DNA of 64,000 bases from Martinezella tropici (GTDB lineage: Bacteria > Pseudomonadota > Alphaproteobacteria > Rhizobiales > Rhizobiaceae): the NCBI RefSeq assembly GCF_008370325.1, contig NZ_VNIP01000010.1, forward strand, positions 1-64,000, written 5' to 3'. The notes under the pieces were generated by a model. That model was not told the origin of the DNA. It worked only from the letters and a program-made list of their open reading frames with translations, and made no database searches. The translations under genes were made by a program, and so were the position numbers. Of this stretch, positions 16,507 through 26,220 are shown one piece after another. Numbering within the stretch: position 1 is the stretch's first letter; every line of letters begins with the position of its first letter.

Positions 16507-16686
16507 CGTGTGCTCCTTATGTCTCCTGGTTCGTAGAACGCCGCTGCCTGTCAAAGGTTCCGGCGGCTTTGCCTGCCATCCGGCGATTTCCCCAGTGGCT
16601 CTTCAATTCCGGTTCGGATTGTTCTAAGGAACTCCGATTGTTTCGCCCGCGTGCGAAGACTTGATGATGACGAGGTTTGCTTTCCA

Positions 16687-18579
16687 ATGTTCGACGTGCT
16701 GAGAAAAATCGCCCAGACCTGGCTTGCCAAGGGCCTGTTGCTTCTTCTTGCGGCAGCCTTTGGTGTATGGGGCGTCGAGCGGTCCCTCATCAGCGGCGGC
16801 AGCAGCAGTACGGTTGTCACCGTTGGCGATCAGCACATCGATACCAATGAATTCCGTCTCGCCTATCGTCGCCAGATTCAGGCGATCAGCCAGCAATTGC
16901 GCATGCAGATCACGCCGGAGCAGGCGCGCGCTTTCGGAATCGGACAGCAAACGGTGGCGCAACTCGTCGCCGGCGCCTCACTCGACCAGCTTGCCGCCGA
17001 TATGGGCCTCGGTCTTTCACAGGACCGGCTGGCCAAGCTGATCGGCGACGATCCGGCCTTCAAGGCGACGAATGGCTCTTTCGACCGGCAGAAATTCGAC
17101 CTGCTGCTACGCAACAGCAATATTTCGCCTGACGATTATATCAAGGAACGCAGCAAGGTTGCGATCCGCGGCCAGATCGTCGAGGCGGTATCGAACGGCT
17201 TTACCGCCCCGCAGGTCCTGGTCGACGCCGTCAAGCAATATCACGACGAGACCCGCACCATCGATTATCTGCTGCTGACAAATGCCAACATCGACCCCGT
17301 CAAGGCGCCGGCCGACGATGTCCTGCAGAAGTGGTTCGACGGCGTGAAGTCGAAGTTCCGCGCGCCGGAATATCGCAAGTTCGGCTATGTCAAACTGCAG
17401 GCCGAGGATATCGCCGATCCGGCGAGCGTGTCCGACGACGAGGTGCGCGCGCAGTTCGACAAGCGCAAGGACAGCTTCACGACGCCGGCGGCGCGCACGA
17501 TCGAGCAGTTGACCTTCGCCAACAAGGACCTCGCCAACGCCGCGGCCGATGCGCTGAAGACCGGAACGACCTTCGACCAGCTGGTTTCCGACCAGGGCAA
17601 GAAGCCCTCCGATGTGCTGCTCGGCACCTTCACCAAGGATCAGGTTCCGGATAAGACCGTTGCCGAAGCGGCCTTTGCCGTCGCCAAGGAAGGCGGCACG
17701 AGCCCTGTCGTCGATGGTTCGTTCGGCCCGGTCATCCTGCGCGTGACCAACGTGAAGAATGAGACCGCGAAGAATTTCGACGAGGTCAAGGAAGATATCC
17801 GCAAGCAAATTGCGCTCAGCAACGCCGCCAGCGAAATCACCAGCGTCCACGACAAGTTCGAGGACCTGCGCGGTTCCGGCGCCTCGCTGCAGGAAGCCGC
17901 GTCGCAGCTGAAGCTGAAATTGGTCACCATCGATGCCATCGATCAAACCGGCCTCGACCAGAAAGGCAATGAGATCAAGGATCTGCCGGCACGCCAGCAG
18001 CTGCTTTCGGAAGTCTTCAAGGCCGATCAGGGTGGCAACCCGGCTCCGCTGACGGTCGGAAATGACGGCTATATCTGGTACGACGTCATGAACATCACGC
18101 CCGATCACGACCGGCCGCTTACGGAAGTGCGCGAAAAGGCCGTTGCCGATTGGACTGCCGAACAGCAGAAGATCGCGCTTGCCGCCAAGGCGACCGAGCT
18201 GAAGCAGGAAGCGCAGAAGGGCAAGTCGCTTGCCGATATCGCCGCGCCGCTCGGCATCGCCGTCGAAAACAAGACCGGCATCATGCGCTCGAGCGATGAT
18301 CCGGTTCTGGGCCGTGGCGGCATCGCAGCCGCCTTCTCCGGAGCCGTCGATGCGGTCGCCAATGCCGTCGGCGCCGATGATACGACGCAGATCCTGCTCA
18401 AGGTCACCGATGTCAACGACAATCCGACGACCGATGCGCTGAGCAACGACGATCAGCAGGTTGCTCAGATCGCCAACGCCGCCGGAGACGACATCCTCGA
18501 TCAGATGGTCAGCCAGCTGCAGGGCAAATATACCGTAACGGTCAACCAGAGCCTCGCCGAACAGGCGATGTCCCGTTAG
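16687..18579 (+). CDS. ppiD: Peptidyl-prolyl cis-trans isomerase PpiD-like (SurA_N/rotamase)
   Basis: 630 residues. One N-terminal membrane span (about 14-33, 'LAKGLLLLLAAAFGVWGVE'), a SurA_N-like chaperone domain, and parvulin-type PPIase segments in the middle (about 230-380: 'RTIEQLTFANKDLANAAADAL', 'LLGTFTKDQVPDKTVAEAAFAV'). PpiD is an inner-membrane periplasmic chaperone near the Sec translocon. The start at 16687 begins the conserved 'MFDVLRKIAQTW'. It is upstream of trpD by 25 bp and probably heads the ppiD-trpD-trpC-moaC-moeA transcript. Confidence 0.93.
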   Translation: MFDVLRKIAQTWLAKGLLLLLAAAFGVWGVERSLISGGSSSTVVTVGDQHIDTNEFRLAYRRQIQAISQQLRMQITPEQARAFGIGQQTVAQLVAGASLDQLAADMGLGLSQDRLAKLIGDDPAFKATNGSFDRQKFDLLLRNSNISPDDYIKERSKVAIRGQIVEAVSNGFTAPQVLVDAVKQYHDETRTIDYLLLTNANIDPVKAPADDVLQKWFDGVKSKFRAPEYRKFGYVKLQAEDIADPASVSDDEVRAQFDKRKDSFTTPAARTIEQLTFANKDLANAAADALKTGTTFDQLVSDQGKKPSDVLLGTFTKDQVPDKTVAEAAFAVAKEGGTSPVVDGSFGPVILRVTNVKNETAKNFDEVKEDIRKQIALSNAASEITSVHDKFEDLRGSGASLQEAASQLKLKLVTIDAIDQTGLDQKGNEIKDLPARQQLLSEVFKADQGGNPAPLTVGNDGYIWYDVMNITPDHDRPLTEVREKAVADWTAEQQKIALAAKATELKQEAQKGKSLADIAAPLGIAVENKTGIMRSSDDPVLGRGGIAAAFSGAVDAVANAVGADDTTQILLKVTDVNDNPTTDALSNDDQQVAQIANAAGDDILDQMVSQLQGKYTVTVNQSLAEQAMSR

Positions 18580-18604
18580 GCCCGGTCGGGAGGATGGATA
18601 GTCG

Positions 18605-19627
18605 ATGAGCGAATTGAAGCCTTTCCTCGCCAAGGTCGCCAATCGCGAGGCATTGACGCGGGACGAAGCCCGGCAGGCATTCGAAATCCTGATGTCGGGT
18701 GAGGCCACGCCATCACAGATTGGCGCATTCCTGATGGCTCTGCGCGTGCGCGGCGAAACCGTCGACGAAATCGTCGGCGCTGTGACCACGATGCGCGCCA
18801 AGATGCTGCCGGTGAAAGCCCCGGCTGATGCCATCGATATCGTCGGCACGGGCGGCGATGGTGTCGGCACATACAATATTTCGACGCTGGCGGCATTCAT
18901 TGTTGCCGGCGCGGGCGTGCCGGTTGCCAAGCACGGCAACCGTGCTCAAAGCTCCAAGGCCGGCACCGCCGATACGCAATCCGTGCTGGGTATCAAGCTC
19001 GACATCGGGCCGGAGACGATCGCCCGCTGCATTCGCGAGGCTGGCATCGGCTTTATGTTCGCGCAGCTGCACCATTCGTCGATGCGCCATGTCGGCCCTT
19101 CGCGCGTCGAGCTCGGTACGCGGACGATCTTCAATCTTCTTGGTCCGCTTTCGAACCCGGCCGGCGCGCGCCGGCAGCTGCTGGGCGTCTTCGCGCCGCA
19201 ATGGGTATTACCGTTGGCCGAGGTGCTGAAGGATCTCAATGCGGAAAGCGTCTGGGTCGTGCACGGCGACGGTCTGGACGAGATCACGACGACCGGCAAG
19301 ACCTCCGTCGCGGCGCTTGAGAATGGTAAGATCCGCACGTTTGAGCTGACGCCGGCCGACTTCGGCCTGCAGCATGCCGACCTCGCGGACCTCAAGGGCG
19401 GCGATGGCATTGCCAATGCGGCGGCGCTCCGGGGCGTGCTCGGTGGCGCAAAGAATGCCTATCGCGATATCGCGCTCGCCAACGCCGCCGCCTCGCTGGT
19501 CATTGCCGGCAAGGTGGAAACGCTCCATGATGGCATGAAGCTTGCGGCCCATTCGCTCGACAGCGGCGCCACGGCCGTCGCATTGGAAAAGCTCGTTGCC
19601 ATTTCCAACGAGGAAGCAGAGGACTAG
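18605..19627 (+). CDS. trpD: Anthranilate phosphoribosyltransferase
   Basis: 340 residues; adds phosphoribosyl to anthranilate in tryptophan synthesis. PRPP loop GTGGDG at residues 81-86, 'KHGNRAQSSKAGTADTQSVLG', and 'FMFAQLHHSSMRHVGPSRVELGTRTIFNLLGPLSNPA' are conserved. Ribosome site GGAGG before the ATG. 6 bp precede trpC. Confidence 0.98.
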   Translation: MSELKPFLAKVANREALTRDEARQAFEILMSGEATPSQIGAFLMALRVRGETVDEIVGAVTTMRAKMLPVKAPADAIDIVGTGGDGVGTYNISTLAAFIVAGAGVPVAKHGNRAQSSKAGTADTQSVLGIKLDIGPETIARCIREAGIGFMFAQLHHSSMRHVGPSRVELGTRTIFNLLGPLSNPAGARRQLLGVFAPQWVLPLAEVLKDLNAESVWVVHGDGLDEITTTGKTSVAALENGKIRTFELTPADFGLQHADLADLKGGDGIANAAALRGVLGGAKNAYRDIALANAAASLVIAGKVETLHDGMKLAAHSLDSGATAVALEKLVAISNEEAED

Positions 19628-19633
19628 GACGTC

Positions 19634-20449
19634 ATGACCGATATCCTTAAAAAGATCGAGGCCTACAAGCGCGAGGAAATCGCCGCCGCCAAGGCCAAGC
19701 TCTCTCTTGCCGATCTCAAGGCCATGCAGGCCGGGCAATCCGCACCGCGCGGCTTCCATAAGGCGCTGCTCGCCAAGAAGCATGCCGGCATTTTCGGACT
19801 GATTGCCGAGATCAAGAAGGCAAGCCCCTCGAAGGGCCTGATTCGCCAGGATTTCGACCCGCCTGCCCTCGCAAAGGCCTATGAAGCCGGCGGAGCAGCC
19901 TGCCTTTCTGTGCTGACCGATACGCCCAGCTTTCAGGGCGCTCCGGAGTTCCTGACGACGGCCCGCGCAGCCTGCTCGCTGCCGGCGCTGCGCAAGGATT
20001 TCATGTTCGATACCTATCAGGTGCAGGAGGCCCGCGCCTGGGGTGCCGACTGCATCCTGATCATTATGGCGTCGCTCTCCGATGATGATGCGGAGCGCCT
20101 TCAGGACGAAGCATTCGGCCTCGGTATGGATGTGCTGGTCGAGGTTCATGATGCGGAGGAGATGGAGCGCGCGCTGAAGCTGTCTTCGCCGCTGATCGGC
20201 ATCAACAACCGTAATCTGCGCACCTTCGAAGTCAGCCTCACGGTCAGCGAAAACCTGGCTGCCATGGTTCCGGAAGGCCGGCTGCTGGTCGGCGAAAGCG
20301 GTATCTTCACCCATGCCGATTGCACGCGCCTCGAATCCGTCGGCATCACCACCTTCCTCGTCGGCGAAAGCCTGATGCGCAAGGATGATGTGACGGCGGC
20401 GACCAAACTGCTGCTGGGCGGCGAAACCGGCATTCTGGCGGCCGAGTGA
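19634..20449 (+). CDS. trpC: Indole-3-glycerol phosphate synthase
   Basis: 271 residues; closes the indole ring in tryptophan synthesis. TIM barrel with 'LIAEIKKASPSKG' (catalytic Lys), 'VLTDTPSFQGAPEFL', 'LRKDFMFDTYQVQEARAWGADCILIIMA' and 'IGINNRNLRTFEV'. It is a single-function protein, not fused to TrpF. moaC begins 1 bp after the trpC stop. Confidence 0.98.
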   Translation: MTDILKKIEAYKREEIAAAKAKLSLADLKAMQAGQSAPRGFHKALLAKKHAGIFGLIAEIKKASPSKGLIRQDFDPPALAKAYEAGGAACLSVLTDTPSFQGAPEFLTTARAACSLPALRKDFMFDTYQVQEARAWGADCILIIMASLSDDDAERLQDEAFGLGMDVLVEVHDAEEMERALKLSSPLIGINNRNLRTFEVSLTVSENLAAMVPEGRLLVGESGIFTHADCTRLESVGITTFLVGESLMRKDDVTAATKLLLGGETGILAAE

Positions 20450-20450
20450 A

Positions 20451-20945
20451 ATGAGCACCGAGAAGGCCGGTCTGACCCATATCGACGCTTCCGGCGAAGC
20501 GCATATGGTCGATGTCGGCGACAAGGCAGAGACGGCACGCAGCGCCACGGCTGCCGGTTACGTCAGAATGAAGCCGGAGACCTTGGCTCTGATTCGCGAA
20601 GGCAACGCCAAGAAGGGCGATGTCATCGGCACAGCGCGGCTCGCGGGCATCATGGCGGCGAAGCAGACGAGCAACCTCATTCCCCTCTGCCATCCCCTCA
20701 TGCTGACGAAGGTTGCCGTCGATATCGAGGAAGACGCCGCCCTGCCCGGCCTGCGCGTAACGGCGACGGCAAAGCTGACCGGCCGCACCGGCGTCGAGAT
20801 GGAAGCGCTGACGGCGGTTTCTGTCGCCTGCCTGACGATCTACGATATGGCCAAGGCCGCCGATCGTGGCATGGAGATCGGCGGCATCACATTATTGGAG
20901 AAATCCGGCGGCAAATCGGCAGATTTCCGCCATCCAGGGGCCTGA
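20451..20945 (+). CDS. moaC: Cyclic pyranopterin monophosphate synthase
   Basis: 164 residues; with MoaA it makes cyclic pyranopterin monophosphate from GTP, the first step of molybdenum cofactor synthesis. 'AAKQTSNLIPLCHPLMLTKV' and 'GVEMEALTAVSVACLTIYDMAKAADRGMEIGGI' include the family's His, Lys and Asp active-site positions. The gene sits tightly between trpC and moeA; the trp-moa mixture is usual in rhizobia. Confidence 0.98.
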   Translation: MSTEKAGLTHIDASGEAHMVDVGDKAETARSATAAGYVRMKPETLALIREGNAKKGDVIGTARLAGIMAAKQTSNLIPLCHPLMLTKVAVDIEEDAALPGLRVTATAKLTGRTGVEMEALTAVSVACLTIYDMAKAADRGMEIGGITLLEKSGGKSADFRHPGA

Positions 20946-20948
20946 CAC

Positions 20949-22175
20949 ATGAGCCTATTGCCCGTTGCCGAAGCGCAGGCGCGCCTCTTGGACAGTGCCG
21001 CGCCGATCCATCGCGTTGAAAGCGTTCCGCTCGATTTGGCCGAGGGCCGGGTTCTGGCCAGGGATCTGACCGCTCGCCTGACCCAACCGCCTTTCGATGC
21101 TTCGGCGATGGACGGCTATGCGTTGCGCTTCGAGGATGCGGCAATGCCGGGTTCGGAGCTGCAAGTCATCGGCGTCTCCGCTGCTGGCCATGCCTTCGAA
21201 GGAACCGTCGGCAAGGGCGAAACGGTTCGCATCTTCACCGGCGCACCCGTTCCTGCAGGCCCCGATTCGGTCCTCCTGCAGGAAGATGCAGAGCGGCTGG
21301 AAAGCGATCGTATCCGTACGACCTATCCCCTGCGCAAGGGGCAGCATATACGCCCGCGCGGGCAGGATTTCCTGGAAGGTGAAGCCGTGCTTCCTGCCGG
21401 CACGGTCATGGATTTCTCGCGGCTCACCGTCGCCGCGGCCATGAATCATCCGGCATTGGATGTCTACCGCCGTCCGCTGGTGGCGATTCTCGCGACCGGC
21501 GACGAGCTCGTGGCGCCAGGCAATGAACCAGGTCCCTCGCAGATCATCGCGTCGAACACCTTCGGCATCGCCGCGCTGGCCCGCAACGCCGGCGCGCATG
21601 TGCTCGATCTCGGCATCGTCGCCGACGACAACGACGAGATCACCGCCGCCATCGGTCGGGCGCAGGTGGCCAAGGCCGATATCATCGTCACGCTCGGCGG
21701 AGCCTCGGTCGGCGATCACGATCTGGTGCAAGCGACGATGATCGCTGCGGGCATGAAGCTGGATTTCTGGCGCATCGCCATGCGCCCCGGCAAGCCGCTG
21801 ATGGTCGGTAGCCTCGGCGACATGCATGTCCTCGGCCTTCCCGGCAATCCCGTTTCCAGCCTCGTCTGTGGCCTGCTTTTTCTCGAGCCTCTGATAAGAA
21901 AACTTGCGTCCCTACCGCCGGTCAAGCGTGAGGGCGTTGCGCGCGCCGCCGTGACCTTTGCGGCGAACGATCAACGCCAGGATTATGTTCGCGCGACGCT
22001 GACGAAAGCTGACGGCGGCGGCTGGCTCGCCGAGCCGTTCTCGAAGCAGGATTCATCGATGATGAAGGTTTTTGCGCGCGCCGACTGCCTGGTCGTCCGG
22101 CCGCCGCATGCATCGCAGCTTGACGTGGGCTCGCCCACTCCGGTCATATTGCTGCGGCCGAACCTTTTGGATTGA
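20949..22175 (+). CDS. moeA: Molybdopterin molybdenumtransferase
   Basis: 408 residues; inserts molybdenum into adenylylated molybdopterin. 'PPFDASAMDGYAL' near the N-terminus, the MPT-binding 'VTLGGASVGDHDLV' in the centre, 'RPGKPLMVG' and 'GLPGNPVSSLV' later. Last gene of the plus-strand block. lexA, which follows moeA in the rhizobial genomes I remember, is absent here. Confidence 0.97.
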   Translation: MSLLPVAEAQARLLDSAAPIHRVESVPLDLAEGRVLARDLTARLTQPPFDASAMDGYALRFEDAAMPGSELQVIGVSAAGHAFEGTVGKGETVRIFTGAPVPAGPDSVLLQEDAERLESDRIRTTYPLRKGQHIRPRGQDFLEGEAVLPAGTVMDFSRLTVAAAMNHPALDVYRRPLVAILATGDELVAPGNEPGPSQIIASNTFGIAALARNAGAHVLDLGIVADDNDEITAAIGRAQVAKADIIVTLGGASVGDHDLVQATMIAAGMKLDFWRIAMRPGKPLMVGSLGDMHVLGLPGNPVSSLVCGLLFLEPLIRKLASLPPVKREGVARAAVTFAANDQRQDYVRATLTKADGGGWLAEPFSKQDSSMMKVFARADCLVVRPPHASQLDVGSPTPVILLRPNLLD

Positions 22176-22190
22176 GCTGGGCAAGCAAAA

Positions 22191-22214
22191 GCCGGGAGGT
22201 TTGACCCACCCGGC
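22191..22214. terminator. Weak hairpin between moeA and gnd
   Basis: GCCGGG-A-GGT ... ACC-CA-CCCGGC forms an imperfect stem in the 69-bp gap where moeA and gnd converge. No T run, so the terminator call is tentative. Confidence 0.4.
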
Positions 22215-22244
22215 TCGCAATCATCAGATCGATAGGCTAGTTAA

Positions 22245-23270
22245 TTACTTCGCCGGCTTCTCATGGTGCCCGCCGAAGCCGGCCCGCATGGCGGAGAGAA
22301 CCTTGTTGGCGTAGTCGTCATTGCCGCGCGAGGCGAAACGGCCGTAAAGCGCGGCGCTCAGTACAGGCGTTGGAACACCTTCATCGATCGCAGCCGAGAT
22401 CGTCCAGCGGCCTTCGCCGGAGTCGGAAACGCGGCCGGCATACTGCGAAAGAGCAGCATCGCCATGCAGGGCGTCGGCCGTGAGGTCGAGCAGCCAGGAG
22501 GTGATAACGCTGCCGCGGCGCCAGACTTCGGAGATTTCGGCGATATCGAGATCATATTGATAGTATTGCGGATGCGAGAGCGGCGCGGTTTCCGCGTCCT
22601 TCTCGGCGGTCTGCTTGCCGATATTGGCATGATGCAGCACGTTCAAGCCCTCGGCATAGGCGGCCATCAGTCCGTATTCGATGCCGTTATGGACCATCTT
22701 GACGAAGTGGCCGGCGCCGGACGGGCCGCAATGCAGATAGCCCTGCTCCGCCGTGCTGTTCCTGGCCGCTTCTTCCGAGCGCATCTTCGACGGAGCGACA
22801 TCACCGATACCAGGAGCAAGCGTTGCGAAGATCGGCGAGAGATGCTCGACCGTTTCCTTCTCGCCGCCGATCATCAGGCAATAGCCGCGCTCGAGGCCGA
22901 AGACGCCGCCACTGGTGCCGACGTCGACATAATGGATGCCCTTGGGCTTCAGCTCTTCGGCGCGGCGGATGTCGTCATGGTAATAGGAGTTGCCACCGTC
23001 GATGACGATGTCCCCCTCTTCGAGAAGCGGGACGAGCGCTGCCAGTTCCTGATCGACGATCGCAGCCGGCAGCATCAGCCAGACGACGCGCGGCTTGGCG
23101 AGCTTCGATACGAAATCTGCAAGCGACTTGCTGCCGGTGGCGCCGAGCTGCTCCAGCCCCGCGATGCTTTCCGGACGCGCATCGAAAACAACCGCGCTGT
23201 GACCGCCCCTCATCAGGCGCTGCACCATGTTGTTGCCCATACGGCCGAGGCCGATCATACCGATTTGCAT
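22245..23270 (-). CDS. gnd: 6-phosphogluconate dehydrogenase, decarboxylating (short form)
   Basis: 341 residues. Rossmann motif GLGRMG at residues 7-12, 'IDGGNSYYHDDIRRAEELKPKGIHYVDVGTSGGVFGLERGYCLMIGG', and the catalytic 'HFVKMVHNGIEYGLMAAYAEG'. The length and sequence are those of the short YqeC/GndA-type enzyme of the pentose phosphate pathway, commonly NAD-dependent; cofactor choice is not certain. It is a lone gene with a 305-bp upstream region. Confidence 0.93.
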   Translation of the reverse strand: MQIGMIGLGRMGNNMVQRLMRGGHSAVVFDARPESIAGLEQLGATGSKSLADFVSKLAKPRVVWLMLPAAIVDQELAALVPLLEEGDIVIDGGNSYYHDDIRRAEELKPKGIHYVDVGTSGGVFGLERGYCLMIGGEKETVEHLSPIFATLAPGIGDVAPSKMRSEEAARNSTAEQGYLHCGPSGAGHFVKMVHNGIEYGLMAAYAEGLNVLHHANIGKQTAEKDAETAPLSHPQYYQYDLDIAEISEVWRRGSVITSWLLDLTADALHGDAALSQYAGRVSDSGEGRWTISAAIDEGVPTPVLSAALYGRFASRGNDDYANKVLSAMRAGFGGHHEKPAK

Positions 23271-23575
23271 ATTTCAGTCTCCTAGGACGGTTTTAATCGT
23301 TTTGACTACTCAATAAAGACATTTCGCAATCTTTTCCAATGAACAAATGACGGGCGAGCTATGCACTGGCTCGGGAGCGCAGAAAAATTTGCACGTTCAC
23401 GCATCTGTGATATCGCCGGCCGAAACCTCCGGCCTTTTACCATGATCACGCTTTGCCGGCCTTGAGGAAATCTGTATTTTGCCCTTCCGTTCGAGTTGAT
23501 AAATTTAGCATCTGTTCCGGCTCTTCGCACATTCTCTCTAAGTCCACGCTCGCTACGGAGCGTTAAAGGAGGCAT
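23271..23575. other. Divergent intergenic region
   Basis: About 305 bp between gnd (minus) and the TehA-like gene (plus). It must carry both promoters. I see a small 'GCCGG...CCGGC' palindrome near 23416-23460 and an AT-richer middle but no tRNA, no complete small gene and no convincing operator. Confidence 0.5.
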
Positions 23576-24577
23576 ATGGTTGCGTCTCTGAAACTTCCGC
23601 TCATTCCCGCCGCGTTCTTCGGCATGGTCCTGGGACTCTCCGGCCTCGCCAATGCCTGGCGGGTCGGTGCCCGCATCTGGCAATTGCCGGCGGTCGTCGG
23701 AGAAGTGCTGACCTTTGTCAGCCTCGCCGTCTGGCTGGCGTTGATCGTGCTTTATGCACTCAAATGGGTGGTCGCGCGCGACGAAGCCCTCAAGGAGGTG
23801 GCCCATCCCGTCCAGTGCTGCTTCATCGGCCTGGTTGGTGTGGCGACCATGCTGATCGCCGGAGGGCTTTTGCCCTATTCGCGTATCGGTGCCGAAACCA
23901 TATTCCTGCTCGCCGCTGTCTATACGCTCGCATTCTCCGTCTGGCGTACCGGCGGCCTTTGGCAGGGTGAGCGTGACATCGCCACGACGACCGCCGTGCT
24001 CTACCTGCCGAGTGTCGCGGGAAGCTTCGTGACCGCCATCGTCGGCGCGGCCCTCGGTTTTCCCGAATGGGCTCAGCTTTTCTTCGGCGCCGGTTTCTTT
24101 GCCTGGCTCGCCATCGAGTCGGCATTGCTGCACCGCCTGTTGACTGGACCGGCACTGGCTCCGCCGCTGAGACCGACCCTTGGAATTCAATTGGCGCCGC
24201 CGGCCGTCGGCGCGCTCGCCTATATCAGCGTTACGAAAGGCCCTCCCGACATGCTGGTGCATGCGATGATCGGTTACGGCTTGCTGCAGGCCTTGATCAT
24301 GCTTCGCCTCCTGCCCTGGATCACGAAGGAAGGCTTCAGTCCCGCCTATTGGGCTTTCACCTTCGGTGCGACGGCGCTGGCGACTGCTCCCATGAGGCTG
24401 GTCGAGCGCGGCGATGTCGGGCCGATTACGCAACTTGCGCCAATCCTCTTCATCATTGCCAATGTCGTCGTCGGCCTGATCGCACTGGCAACGATCTGGC
24501 TGGTTGCCAACCGCAAGCTAGTGATCGGCTGGATCGAACTTGCCGACCGCGATGCCGGCGCGGTAGGCCATGGTTGA
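23576..24577 (+). CDS. TehA/SLAC1 (TDT) family transporter
   Basis: 333 residues, about ten membrane spans. 'MVASLKLPLIPAAFFGMVLGLSGLANAWR' matches the first span of the tellurite-resistance/dicarboxylate transporter (TDT) family, and 'FFAWLAIESALLHRL' and 'PPAVGALAYI' are typical. Family members are anion channels or carriers; tellurite is not necessarily the substrate. The stop overlaps the possible longest form of the next gene by 8 bp, so the two are probably co-transcribed. Confidence 0.88.
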   Translation: MVASLKLPLIPAAFFGMVLGLSGLANAWRVGARIWQLPAVVGEVLTFVSLAVWLALIVLYALKWVVARDEALKEVAHPVQCCFIGLVGVATMLIAGGLLPYSRIGAETIFLLAAVYTLAFSVWRTGGLWQGERDIATTTAVLYLPSVAGSFVTAIVGAALGFPEWAQLFFGAGFFAWLAIESALLHRLLTGPALAPPLRPTLGIQLAPPAVGALAYISVTKGPPDMLVHAMIGYGLLQALIMLRLLPWITKEGFSPAYWAFTFGATALATAPMRLVERGDVGPITQLAPILFIIANVVVGLIALATIWLVANRKLVIGWIELADRDAGAVGHG

Positions 24578-24608
24578 GGAAGTTCAAGAGCGCCATTTTG
24601 AGGACGGC

Positions 24609-24980
24609 ATGCTTGACCATGTGACGATCGGCGTTCGCGACCTGGAACGTTCGAAGATATTCTACGATAGGGCATTGCGCCCTCTCGGCATCGAACGTCT
24701 TTATGCAGAAGGCCAAACTTTTGCGGGCTATGGTGCTAAACCAAAGGCATTTTTCTGGATCGGCCAGCGCGATGCACCGCAGACAAGCGCGCATGTAGCC
24801 TTCACTGCCGGCAGCAGGAAGATCGTGGACGAATTTCACCAGGCGGCCCTTGCCGCCGGCGGTATCGACAACGGGGCTCCCGGGCTTCGTCCTCACTATC
24901 ACCAGAACTATTATGGCGCCTTCATTCTCGATCCGGATGGCCACAATATCGAAGCCGTTTGTCACTTGCCGGTGAGCTGA
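24609..24980 (+). CDS. VOC-family (glyoxalase/bleomycin resistance) protein
   Basis: 123 residues. 'MLDHVTIGVRDLERSKIFYDRALRPLGI' and 'NYYGAFILDPDGHNIEAVCH' are standard for single-module vicinal-oxygen-chelate proteins, with His near the start and Glu near the end as metal ligands. The start at 24609 has GAGGACGG upstream; the frame is open to ATG 24570, overlapping the TehA-like gene. Substrate unknown. Confidence 0.9.
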   Translation: MLDHVTIGVRDLERSKIFYDRALRPLGIERLYAEGQTFAGYGAKPKAFFWIGQRDAPQTSAHVAFTAGSRKIVDEFHQAALAAGGIDNGAPGLRPHYHQNYYGAFILDPDGHNIEAVCHLPVS

Positions 24981-25004
24981 GTGGCGGCGGTGATTCCGGT
25001 GAGA

Positions 25005-26138
25005 TCACTGCACCGGCGGGCCGACATAGCGCGCACGCGGCCGAATCAACCGGCCGCTGGTCGCCTGCTCCATGGCGTGAGCGAGCCAGCCGACCGTCCG
25101 CGCCAGCGCGAAGATGATCAACGGCGCATCCTCCGGGAGATGATAGGCATGGGTCATCGCCGTCAGCGCGAAGTCAACGTTGACGCGCTCGCCGACCAGC
25201 TGTTCGCCGACATCGCGAACCCTGGCAAATAGCGGCGGAAGCGTAAAGCAGCGCAGCAGCGCCTCGGCACGGATATCGACATCCGGATAAAGCTGATGAC
25301 CGAAGGCCGGCAATGCCCGACCCTCCGACAGGTAGTCGCGGACGGCTTCTTCCGCGCCCGTCACGGCGGCCCGGGCAATCAGAGAGCGCACGCTTTGCCA
25401 TGCGCCGCCATGCAAAGGACCCGTCAGCGTGGAAAGGCCGGACAAGGTGGCGGCGGACAATGTCGCTCCCGCGGACGCCGTGATCCGTGCAGTGAAGGTC
25501 GAAGCATTCAATTCGTGATCGGCGAGCAGAACGAGACTGCGGCGTATCAGGTCGCTCGCATCAGGACGGCTCCATGCGGCGGCGAGACGTTGATGCAGCG
25601 GTCTGTCCGACGCCCCTGGAGCCAAGGCTTCGGCCACCGTGTCGAATACACTCTCCGCTTCGTTCTGCAGGGCTGGAAGCGAGCGCCCGAGTGACGGCAG
25701 GTCTTTCATTATGCGCTCGGCAAGCGCGGAGAATGCGGCATTCAGGGAGGGAGGCTTTTGCCGCGCCTGGTTTTGCTCGAAACGTAGCGGCCGCTTCATG
25801 TCCCATAGCAGCAGCGCGATATCCTCTAGCGCAGCACTTTCGGCAAGCATTGCCGCATCCCGGCCGCGATAGAAGAGCCTGCCGTTCGAAACCGTCGACA
25901 GTGCCGATGGCAATACCGGATCGCCCCATTGAATGGCTTCAGCCGCCACTGCCTCCGTCTTGCGCCGGCCGGCATGGCGCGTGGCCAGCCGCTTGACGTC
26001 ATCGGTAAAATAGAGGCTGCGTCGGGTATCGGCGGGATCCGGCTTCGCGCGAATGCGCCCGCGGCTGACGTTGGCGTAGAGTGTCTGTGATTTCGTTCCC
26101 AGCAGGGTCAGCGCCTGCTCCGCCGTCAGCCAGCTCAT
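25005..26138 (-). CDS. Citrate synthase-family protein with N-terminal helix-turn-helix-like domain
   Basis: 377 residues. Residues 1-60 ('MSWLTAEQALTLLGTKSQTLYANVSRGRI', then 'RRSLYFTDDVKRLATR') look like an excisionase/MerR-type DNA-binding head; residues 70-375 are citrate synthase. The catalytic His243 (PLHGG), His281 (FGHQLY) and Asp322 (NVDFAL) are all kept, so enzyme activity is plausible. It is divergent from a second citrate-synthase-like gene, 82 bp away. Whether it binds DNA, acts as a citrate or methylcitrate synthase, or does both cannot be told. Confidence 0.88.
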   Translation of the reverse strand: MSWLTAEQALTLLGTKSQTLYANVSRGRIRAKPDPADTRRSLYFTDDVKRLATRHAGRRKTEAVAAEAIQWGDPVLPSALSTVSNGRLFYRGRDAAMLAESAALEDIALLLWDMKRPLRFEQNQARQKPPSLNAAFSALAERIMKDLPSLGRSLPALQNEAESVFDTVAEALAPGASDRPLHQRLAAAWSRPDASDLIRRSLVLLADHELNASTFTARITASAGATLSAATLSGLSTLTGPLHGGAWQSVRSLIARAAVTGAEEAVRDYLSEGRALPAFGHQLYPDVDIRAEALLRCFTLPPLFARVRDVGEQLVGERVNVDFALTAMTHAYHLPEDAPLIIFALARTVGWLAHAMEQATSGRLIRPRARYVGPPVQ

Positions 26139-26220
26139 CCATCCCTCATATTGATCAATTGCATCAAGATTGACGTCAATAAAAATAGGCCCGATCTAAT
26201 CGCATAGTCAAAGGAGAACG

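Noticed and set aside
17107..18939. Very long open frame (610 codons) on the minus strand opposite ppiD and trpD
   Set aside because: It mirrors a strongly conserved plus-strand gene, has no ribosome site or family resemblance, and long antisense frames are expected in GC-rich DNA.
23306..24433. 375-codon minus-strand frame opposite the TehA-like gene
   Set aside because: Low-complexity, charged composition without domains; the plus-strand membrane protein is clearly the gene.
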